Of a stretch of 64,000 bases of DNA, positions 55,512-64,000 are shown one piece after another. The stretch comes from Knoxdaviesia capensis. Taxonomy: Eukaryota > Ascomycota > Sordariomycetes > Microascales > Gondwanamycetaceae. The stretch spans positions 4,536,981 through 4,600,980 of the forward strand of contig LNGK01000008.1 of the NCBI GenBank assembly GCA_001510575.1, read 5' to 3'. The position numbers and the translations under genes were made by a program. How positions within the stretch are numbered: position 1 is the stretch's first letter; every line of letters starts with the position of its first letter. The notes beneath the pieces were generated by a model that saw nothing but the letters and a program-made list of their open reading frames with translations, ran no database searches and was not told the DNA's origin.

Positions 55512-58500
55512 ATGGAAGCTCTTCAGCAGACGCTCTTCTTTCCTCCCCTCGAGGAGTGTCTGAAGGGGAACTCGATCATCCTGTACGTTTCTTTTCCGTT
55601 GGGAGAATGATGCCGCGTCTTTGGCAATTGGCTAGAGACCCATGACTATGCCTGTTGATCGACGCCCATTTCTAACATTGTCCCACCTTATTTCCTCAAT
55701 CTAGATCGTGGAAGCTGATTTCGAGAGCTCTGACCGACTCAACCGGTGAACGCCAGAGCACCTCCGCCCTTCGCCAGTTCTGCGCCGATCCGTTCGTGAC
55801 CAAATGCTTGAGAACACCATCACTCGCCTTCGCGCCTACCGATGACGCCACAAACAACGACTTCCAATCGCGGACCGCCGCCATTAACGTCACCCCGGCC
55901 CAGGCTACGAAGTACAACCTCGACCAGATCAAGGCTGACGCCCAATGGCTCAGCAAGAACACCCGCATCAATCTGGTGGCGGCCCTGCGCATTGCCGTGA
56001 TAGAGCTCCAGTCGCGGCCGTCGAGCCAATTGCTCGGCCCATTGTCGCTGCAGGATGTCATCAATCTCAAGGATGTGCTGGGCGGCGATGACTCGCAGGC
56101 TTCGAGCTTTGCTGCTAGCCTGCGGGGCTCAGACACCGCCGATGCCGAAGACATTGCCGCTCTCTTCGACAAGGACGACGCCAGACGCCGCCGCATACAC
56201 GCGACCTACCTTTCGGAACGCCGCTGCTTCATGATGGCGGCCGATTATTTCCACTCCAATATTCTCTTCCAAGAACTTCCCATCTACTCCTCCTTGATCA
56301 AACCCGAGAACCGTGGCCTGTTCAACAAGCCGCATACCGACGATGTCCCCGCGACCATGTTCACCGACTCTCTGATCGAAACATATCTTGAAGTTATTGC
56401 TAAGTGCCTCGGTGAGGCCGAGGGCGGCCTTTCTGCCATTACCGACGATGATACTCTCCAGGACGATGAAGTCGGCAGCGACTGGGTTCGGACTGTTGTT
56501 ACCGAGATCACCCACGCCATGTCGGTCATATTCCAGGGCACACAGTATCTCGACGCCGCCACGGGGGCCTTGGTCTCATCAAACCTGGTTGGCTCCTGGT
56601 TCTCTCTAATGGCGACCTACAGCTTCCTCGAGGTCATTTTGGTGCCCCAGACCTCTGACATCCATGCACCTGCACGAACCCTAGTGTGCGCGATCTCCCT
56701 CGCCCTTCTCAACGCTTCCCGAACCATGTCGCTTCTTGCGCACGAGGTCGAACTCGACAAGATGGAGGTTCCGTACTACTCGAACGTCGAAACCCTCGAG
56801 CAGATCCACTCGGCCTTGCTCCAGGCTTGCGATTCTGGAACCACAAGCGCCTACCCTGCTGTCCTGATTTGGACGGTAATCCTGTTCCGCATGTGTGTAT
56901 CCTATGGCGACCGAAACGAGAAACGCGACACGATCCAACAACAGAAGTCAGTTGAAGCTCTGCAGGCCGACGGTACTCTTAGACCCAGCTCCGGCCGCCG
57001 ATTATCTGCGGGCAGTATCGTGTCCCTGGAACACTTGTCATACGACAGCTTCCTTGTTGCCGCTGGCATGGAGAAGGACGTGCAGCCTGTCGAGCAGTTG
57101 GCACGCGCTGTGACCCGCTCTGGTATTGTTTATGAAGTAGTCCGAAGTCTGGCACAGGTTGCTGGATCATCCGAGAGCTCGGCTTTCCCCCCACTCCAAG
57201 CGGCCAAGATCCGGGTTGTGCTGCGTACTTTCTTGGTCGAGACTTACGGTCTTGTTGAGTACAGCAGCGACCTTGTCGAGGCGTTGCTCACGGTCTTGGG
57301 AGCTGGCGTCGGATACTGGAACCTGGATGGCCCGATGGGCGAGGCCGGAGTTTCACTGGACGCTGCAGCATCAAACGCCGTTGCAAAGATTTCGCCCCCG
57401 ATCTCTACCTACGATGACATTGCTTTGGCACTACAAGACGAGTCGACAACGGATCTGTTCTTCAAGCAGTCTCTCCACCGATACCCGTACGAACTGGAGC
57501 CGTTCTTGCGCTTCAGTAACGTTCTCAGCCGGACCCGAGCGTCGGATGCGCAGGTCCCGGAAGTATCGTCAATTCTTGGTCTCATTCGGGCCGCCCCCAC
57601 CATCACCTTTACACTGCCTGACGATTTCATGGGCTACGAACTGGTGTTTGAAGACGAAAACACAAACTCCTTCCGCCTTCTCGAACACGTTCCCCTGATT
57701 ATCCCCAACTCGCGGTTCCGACACCGCAAAGTGCAGAGCTTTGTGATTCCGGCTGGCTCTCTTGGCCGGTTTGTCACTGACTCGGGCCGTGTTGTTCACG
57801 TTGAGTACCAGCACTCACCGCTGCAGCTGCTTGGACGTAGCCTGCAGGTTAACCTGGCGCGCAAGGACTACGATCTCCTCCTGGGAGATTTGTCGGTTAG
57901 CGCTGTGGCCGAGACTATCTCGTTGATGGCCACTGTGCTCCGTATGGAGGCTCTGCGAGCCTCGGGGACTGATGGTGCCCAGACTAATGTCGCGGCTGCC
58001 GAGGCTGCTCAGCAGGTTTTCGAAGATGCCAGCGGAGCTATCGAGGGCGGCAAGGACATCTTGGCGATTGCGTGCGAGACACTCGACGTATTCATGCAGG
58101 ATGATTTTGTCCAGGGCAACGACGAAAACCTTGTGGTGATTTCTGCGTGTCTCCAGTTCCTCCACGCATCTTTGTGCGTCTGCCCTAGCCGGGTGGTGTC
58201 GTACCTTGCGCGATCGGAACTTCTCTCGCTCGAATCCCGCGGCGGTCGTCTCGCGCGGCTGACTGGCAGCCTTGATTTGTCTGCGAGCCAGCTGTCGCTG
58301 CTCATGTCAGCCATCCGGCTCTTTTCCTCTGTTGTCGATATCATCATGACCAGCGCGGTGTTCCGCCGTGGTGGAAACCAACTGACCAGCCGACTGGAGG
58401 GTACCAACGACATGTGGCTCACGGTGGCGGACAATGTGCTTTCACAGCTTGGCCGGGCTATTGCGCAGTCGACAGTTGACATGCTTGAGAACTCGTCGAC

Positions 58501-61435
58501 ATGGAAGCTGCCTAGCCTGCTGGGGTCGACGGTGCTGGTGGGAGAGCTGGTGGGCCTCCTGAACAATTTAGTGGTGTATGCCTACGGAATGGGTGAATCC
58601 GGCAGCTCGACCAACGATAGCAGTGACCGCAGATTGACCTGGGCGCTTGAGGGCGGCGCGAACTACGTGCTGAACAGCTTTTTGTCGCCGACATCGGGAT
58701 CGCTCAAGTTCGAGCCGCTCCTCGCCACGCTGACGCGCGCAGTCAGTCTCTCAATCTCGACGTTCTTCCCTGGCGAATTTGCTGCCGTGCAATGCCAACT
58801 AAACGCCGTGCTGGGCTTTGCTACTACGCTGCTACGGGCCGCCGGCATGCACGAGCGCAGCTCCAGCATGCTCGAGTCGCACCTCTTCAAGAGCTCGTTC
58901 CTGCTGGCGCGTGCCTGTGCCGTCGACGATAGTTTCCGATCGCCCGTGCTGACGCTTCTGGATGCTCTGGTTTCCAGCGCGGCTTCCAACGGTGATGGCG
59001 ACGACACAAAGACTACGGAGCCCCCCTCGTTGCTCGGGTATTTTGGCCCACAGGCGGCCAAATCGTTCCTGGATCTGCTGTCGCACCTGGGCCGGCCGTA
59101 CTGCATCCGCCGCGATGTGACGGCGTCGTGGCGGTTCTTTTCTGCGGTGATCCGCAGTAAACAGCAGTGGATGTCTAAGTGCCTGATCTCCGGAAAGACC
59201 CCATCGAAGCTGCTGAAACAGGCCGACAGCGATAAGGGAAATGATGGCGCAGCGGCAGCTAAGGTCACGACTGCGTCAGAAATATCGTCCGAGTCCGTGT
59301 TTGCGGTGGCCCTGGCCCGGCTGAAGGCCATCAATACCATGGATGGTGCCGAGGCGGTAGCCATTCTCGACTTTGTCACGTCGGCCCAGAACTACTGGCC
59401 GTGGACGGTCTTCACGCTGCTCAAGGACCCGTCGTGCCTCGATAGTCTGCGGGAGCACATGCGCTTGATGCGCGCGTCGGCGGTGACGGCGAAGTCGGAT
59501 GCGCTGGCCGCCGCGATCAACGCGCGTGTAGCGGCCTTCATCGCGGAGGCGTTTGCCATGCAGCTGTACCACTTGCGCCACATGGGCGGTGCCGATGCGC
59601 TGGCCACCAAGCTGGTTGAGCAAGGCCTCGACTTCTATCTACGCGAGGGCGCGGAGACTTCGGCATATAACAAGTCACTGCACGCGAACTTTGCTAAGAA
59701 TTTTGCGTCGCGCTACGCCGGGGCGCCGCTGGAGCTGTTCAAGCGTAGCCGGCTGGAGCCTAGTACAGCCGGCCCGAGCTACTTCTACAACCTGGAGCGG
59801 GCGAATGCCATGCTCGCGTGCGATAAGGGGTGGCAGGGGCCGAAGTTGAGCAACGGCTTCCGGACGGAGATGGAGCGGGCGAACCTGAACCTCTCGCTTG
59901 TTGATGCGCAGATTGTCAGTATTTCCACCCTGGATGCGTGCATGATTCGTCGACGAGAATGCTAATGTGATGACTATATCTAGGCTTTGTACCATGCATG
60001 GGAGTATCTGCTGCTCGAACTGAGCAACTCGCTCAAGAAGGACAGCTCCAGCAGCCTCACGCTGCAGAAGAACATGGTGCAGGTTGCCCAGCAGTGTCTG
60101 CGGGCCAACCAGGATATCCAGGGTCCAGGCAGTATTTTTCTGCGCATCGGGCTGGGCCGCGCCAAGTTTGCGCTCACGCTGATCCAGCGGTCGGCGGTCT
60201 CAGACGTTATTGCCGGCCAGGCCACAGAACTACTCACGGTGCTGTTTGACTCGATTGTGGCCATAGAAGACCCGTACGATGCCGACTCGATCGTGCTGTA
60301 CCGCACGCTTCTCCGCATTCTGTACATCACGCTGCGGGCCTGCGCGGCCGGCGCGCGGGAGGGCAAGGACGCGCTTTCGGGCACTGCCGAGGCGCAGACC
60401 GTGCAGACAGTGCTGGAGATTCTCGACCGTGTGGTGGGCCGCGGATTCCGCCTGTTTGTCAGCCTGATCCACGATGCTGATACCGGATCTATGGCGGGCG
60501 ATGGTGTCACCGCGGCACCGGAAGACCTGGCACTGCTCACAGCTGTGCTGCAGGGTTGTCTGGGCGTCACCGGCATGGACCAGGAGCAGACGCAGATTCT
60601 CAACATTATGGCGTCGCACGATGTGATGCATGTGGCGTGCTCGCTATTTTCGTGGTCGGACCGTATCACTGTCAACGGCGACCCGGTGTACGGCGAGCTG
60701 TCGCTGTTGTTCCTGCTGGAGCTGTCGAAGCTCCCGTCTGTGGCTGAGCAGCTGGCGTGCGATGGCCTGGTGGGCCACCTGACCTCGGCGAACATTACGA
60801 ACTTCCTCCGCCGCGGCACGGCTATCTCGCCGTTCGCGGACGACGTGGCGTCGCAGCGCTGCTACTGCATCTGGGCGAAGGCCATGCTTCCCCTGCTCCT
60901 CAACCTGCTGGTGGCCATGGGCACCACGGTGGCTGCTGAGGTCAGCTACGTGCTCAACCAGTTCCCGGCGTTGCTGCGCGCGAGCATTGAGCGGCTGGAT
61001 GCGCCCGGAGCGAGCCGAACCGTCCGGCGCGGGGCACCCGGCAGCAAGGCCAACGGCGGGGCTCCTCCCCACTATGTTGCGCTGCTTCCGGCCATGGAGG
61101 CGCACTCGCTGGCGCTGCTAACGCGCGTGCTGGCGGCGATGCGGGAGGCCGGCGCTGCGGCGCGTGATGTCCCCGAGGTGCAGTGGGACGCGGCGGCCAT
61201 GCTGGAGAATGTGGAGTTCTGGCTGTCGAGCCGGCGGTTGCTCCGCGAGCGCCTGGTGCCGTTAAACCCGCGTGAAGCGGCGTGGCGCGCGGCGACGGTG
61301 GTCCGGCCCAATGGCGCGGTGGCTGGTGCTGCCGGGGCTGAGGCTGGGGAGAACGCGGCCGGAGAGAACAAGCTGGAGCTACGGGTGGTGGGGGAGATGG
61401 AGGAGGTGCGGGCGATCCTCAGCGATGCGGTGTAA
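55512..61435 (+). CDS. NUP192: Inner-ring nucleoporin Nup192 (Nup205 family)
   Basis: Nup192 is a large helical-repeat scaffold of the nuclear-pore inner ring, binding Nic96 and Nup53. Exons are 55512-55582 (23 codons plus 2 bases), 55705-59914 and 59984-61435, giving 1910 aa. Donors are GTACGT and GTCAGT, acceptors TCTAG in both. The start MEALQQTLFFPPLEECLKG leads into SWKLISRALTDSTGERQ. The body is wholly alpha-helical with no catalytic motif. The length and the N-terminal block around NVTPAQATKYNLDQIKADAQ fit fungal Nup192, and the C-terminal exon begins ALYHAWEYLLLELSNSLKK. It is somewhat longer than the ~1700-1750 aa of well-studied orthologues. Long antisense ORFs across it reflect GC-rich third positions. 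Confidence 0.9.
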
Positions 61436-61956
61436 AAAGGGGTCGTTTTTCGTTTAGTGTTCTTCCTCTTTTCCTTATGTGTATGTACCGTGAACGGCGC
61501 TCTTTCGGGGACTTCATTTCTTTTCTGTTCTTTTATCTTTCCAGCTCCGTTTCTTTTTGTGTTTCCTCGTAGCCAGGGACTGAGTAACGGGATTCCAAAA
61601 AAATCAATAATCTTTTGAAGGGAACACCGATATCTGTCTGTTCTGAACATGCCATGAGATCAGGGTAATTTGGAGATATAGATACGTTGACTATACACCG
61701 ACTTCTACGCATAAGAGAGCACATGGAAGACAAGTAAACGAAGCGAAACACTATTCAGACAGACATGCCCATACACTTTCTCTATATATATCCGTACAGC
61801 AGCAGGACTTTCATAACCGTATGCTGCTTGATATCCAGCATCTCCCAACCCCCCAAGTTATATATCGTACAGGCGCAAAAGCAAAGAGAGGTTCAAAAAT
61901 AAAAACATGTGTCGAGAAGAGAAAGAAGAGCAGACAAGAAAAGGGGCAAAGATCGT
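61436..61956. other. Convergent 3' region NUP192 / TIM9
   Basis: 521 bases, T-rich next to NUP192 and A-rich next to TIM9, as expected for two convergent 3' UTRs. No gene was seen. Confidence 0.4.
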
Positions 61957-62448
61957 TTATTGCCGGCCCATCTGCTGGGCCATCTGGGTTTGGTTGACCT
62001 CCTGGAAACGGTCGCTGATGCGGTTCTGGGCGACGAAGTTCTTAAGCACGCAGCGGGTGACGCAGCCGTTCTCGCGCGACGAGAGCGCCTTGGAGGAGAA
62101 ATCGTCGACGCAGGATGAGAAGCAGCCCTCAACCATGTCGGTGAAGAACTATAATGCGAGAGTTGGGGGCTTTGTTAGGTTCTGAGGAAGGGTCATCGAG
62201 AGTGAAGGACGGGCGGGGGGTGTGGTACGCACGTTCATCATCTGCTTCATCTGGTAGCCGTTGAGGCGTTCCTCGAGCTGGCGCTGCTCTGCGGCGGAAA
62301 GGTTGGGGCTGGAAAACACGGGGGAAAAGGTGAAGTTAGTACGATATATCGCTGGGCAGCTACGGATTCGGGGGCCTCGTGTTTGTTTGCTTGACGGTAG
62401 GCCGGCTCCGGAAGCCGGGAATCATGCGGGTGTAGCTTACAAAGACAT
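61957..62448 (-). CDS. TIM9: Mitochondrial intermembrane-space chaperone Tim9
   Basis: Small TIM protein that, with Tim10, escorts hydrophobic precursors to the TIM22 and SAM complexes. There are three exons: an 8-base first exon 62448-62441 (ATGTCTTT), 62308-62233 and 62148-61957. The introns have a GTAAGC donor with a CCAG acceptor and a GTGCGT donor with a ATAG acceptor. The protein is 91 aa, beginning MSFPNLSAAEQRQLEERLNG. Twin CX3C motifs CFSSC and CVTRC, each contributing to disulfide bonds, and the following RISDRFQEVNQ helix identify Tim9 rather than Tim10 (the S-D-R-F-Q-E block). Annotation tools can miss the 8-base exon. It is divergent to trpC. Confidence 0.93.
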
Positions 62449-63330
62449 GGTGAAGGCTTGGGGTTTGAAAGTGGACAGATGGAGACAGGTTCGAGATGAT
62501 GGAATGGAGATGGCGGTTGGAAGATACGGATGGACGGAGGAAGTAGATGCAGATGAAGTTGGTGATAGCTTCAGCAGTAAAAATCCACAAAAAAGCTTTC
62601 AAGAGCTCCGACGACACGATTGGCGCGTCCAAAAGTCTATGTACAGTCCGGTTGAACCCTGGAACATCTGGCAAAAGGGTCTCGCTGATCTCACCGCCTT
62701 TCTGCCAGCTGGCATGTCAGCTGGCAGCTGCTGCACTGTCGATGGTGTGAGAGAACAAAAGGTACTGTGCCAAAAAAGGTGCCTGTATATTCAGGCCAAC
62801 AACTGTGTGCGGCAAAAATTATCAATGTGCCCGTACAGAGACCCGTTTTAAAGCTGGGGTTTTTGGTTCATTGTTCCTCCGGACTCGGCGTTTGCACACT
62901 GGGTCATTTTTTTCCTTGTTGGGTGTGATTCATGTAAAAATGCTTATTGAACGACCCCCCATTGATGGTGTTATGACTCAATTTTTCTGTGGCTGACCGT
63001 CAATTGGATTTTGCGTTAGGGAGTGGCTCATTATATTTTACTTTTCTTGGAATCTCCAGGCCTGGATCCCGAGTGGGTTTATAGCTCTCTATTCATTGTG
63101 AATCGCGGATCTTGCCTGTGAACTGGTGCCGCTGCAGCTTCATCGGCATTGGTGATAGTCTGATCTGGCGAGAACACCGACGACCTCAACTCGCGGCTTC
63201 TTACACTTCACATCTTCTCCCCTTCCTCTCTCTCTCTCTCTATAGACACATATACATATATACAACCAATCTCTTCAAAACTCCAATCCTCCCTTTTCTC
63301 CCCGTCTTCCCCCCTCTGACTCATATCACA
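62449..63330. promoter_or_regulatory. Divergent TIM9-trpC promoter region
   Basis: 882 bases. An inverted repeat lies at 62703-62726. A C/T-rich tract (63205-63320) with a TATA-like TCTATAGACACATATACATATA stretch stands directly before trpC. The longer ORF from about 62261 overlaps TIM9 exon 2 and is not supported. Confidence 0.45.
62703..62726. repeat. Inverted repeat built of CAGCTG boxes
   Basis: TGCCAGCTG (62703-62711) and CAGCTGGCA (62718-62726) are perfect complements around GCATGT, and GCCAGCTGGC is itself a 10-base palindrome. CAGCTG is an E-box core, so two sites for a bHLH-type factor are possible. Confidence 0.7.
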
Positions 63331-64000
63331 ATGGCTGCTCTCGTTGACCACTCTCCGCGGCACCCGGAACCGTCGCCTCCGATTCCGACGGCTTCCAATG
63401 TCATCATGATCGACAATTACGACTCGTTCACCTGGAACATCTACCAGTACCTGGTGCTCGAGGGCGCCACCGTCACGGTTCTGCGCAACGATAAGGTCAA
63501 CTTGGACGAGTTGATCGGTCTCAAGCCCACCCAGCTGATCATCAGCCCCGGTCCCGGCCATCCGACCACCGACTCCGGAGTCAGCCGGGATGCTATCAAG
63601 TACTTCGCTGGCAAGATTCCCGTGTTCGGCGTGTGTATGGGCCAGTGAGTTAGACGCCCGACACCCGTTTCTTCATGCAGCCCCTTCCGCGCAACTAACC
63701 CTCCCCTCTCTAGGCAATGTATCTTTGATGTGTATGGTGGCGAAGTCAGCTCGGCGGGCGAATGGCTACACGGCAAGACGTCTCCGCTGACTCATGACGC
63801 GAAGAGCGTGTATGCCGGCCTGGCGCAAAACCTCCCCGTCACCCGGTACCACTCGCTCGCCGGCACCCACGTGACTCTCCCCGAATGCCTTGAAGTCACC
63901 TCGTACGTTGCCAAAGCCGATGGCTCTCCCGGCGTGATACAGGGAGTGCGGCACAAGCAGTACACTCTCGAGGGCGTCCAGTTCCACCCGGAGAGTATCT
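63331..64000 (+). CDS. trpC: Tryptophan biosynthesis protein TrpC, 5' part (glutamine amidotransferase domain)
   Basis: In filamentous ascomycetes TrpC fuses glutamine amidotransferase (anthranilate synthase subunit II), indole-3-glycerol-phosphate synthase and phosphoribosylanthranilate isomerase. The window shows exon 1, 63331-63644, a 69-base intron (GTGAGT...CTCTAG) and the start of exon 2 from 63714 to the edge. About 200 residues are visible, all of the amidotransferase domain: MIDNYDSFTWNIYQYL, the oxyanion block SPGPGHP, the nucleophile Cys102 in GVCMGQ, and His196 in GVQFHPES just before the edge. The two other domains lie outside, so the fusion is expected from the family but not seen. 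The ATG is the first in frame, with A at -3. It is divergent to TIM9. Confidence 0.93.

Noticed and set aside
62261..62851. 196-codon plus-strand ORF
   Set aside because: Overlaps TIM9 exons 1-2 on the other strand and its promoter; no protein family features.
1..64000. CRISPR arrays, tRNA and rRNA genes, complete transposons
   Set aside because: No regularly spaced repeats, no convincing tRNA A/B-box pairs, and no transposase or reverse transcriptase domains were found by reading; a covariance-model and repeat search would settle it.

Overview
The window is nuclear DNA of a filamentous ascomycete (Pezizomycotina), most likely of the order Eurotiales. The reasons are: short introns of 50-130 bases with GT(A/G)NGT donors, CTAAC branch points and YAG acceptors; a trifunctional-type trpC; CT-rich promoters; and protein sequences resembling Aspergillus/Penicillium orthologues. 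The species cannot be fixed from the sequence. No bacterial operons, CRISPR arrays, tRNA or rRNA genes were recognised.

Layout: PRP8 (minus, cut by the left edge at 1); MIC10 (minus, 5751-6097); URB2 (plus, 6557-10958); an intronless zeta-toxin-domain protein (plus, 11442-12413); a MEK1/CDS1-like protein kinase with an in-frame stop (minus, 12783-14820); RPL41 (plus, 15519-15684); RPA49 (plus, 16815-18329); COG1 (minus, 18706-21348); UTP3/SAS10 (minus, 21933-23915); 3-ketodihydrosphingosine reductase (plus, 24672-25864); ATG1 (minus, 28770-31751). A gene-poor stretch from 31752 to 40000 holds simple repeats and two frameshifted gene relics. Then come ornithine aminotransferase (minus, 40001-41431), a frameshifted coiled-coil ORF (43850-44262), GPI10 (plus, 44413-46319) and a Sac7-type RhoGAP (minus, 46986-50111). 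A second gene-poor stretch (50112-55511) is followed by NUP192 (plus, 55512-61435), TIM9 (minus, 61957-62448) and trpC (plus, 63331 to the right edge).

Almost all intact genes are housekeeping: splicing (PRP8), ribosome production (URB2, RPL41, RPA49 and UTP3 within 18 kb), membrane traffic and lipids (COG1, KDSR, GPI10), mitochondria (MIC10, TIM9), nuclear pore (NUP192), autophagy (ATG1), Rho signalling, and arginine and tryptophan metabolism. TTAGGG-type boxes lie upstream of PRP8, RPA49, COG1 and NUP192.

The unusual material is the zeta-toxin-domain gene, the kinase with an amber codon and a DVG in place of DFG, and the decayed genes between 37.8-39.3 kb and 43.8-44.3 kb. No clear undescribed multigene system was found. 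Exon boundaries were derived by hand from reading frame, splice consensus and expected protein sequence, and were not checked by alignment or RNA data.
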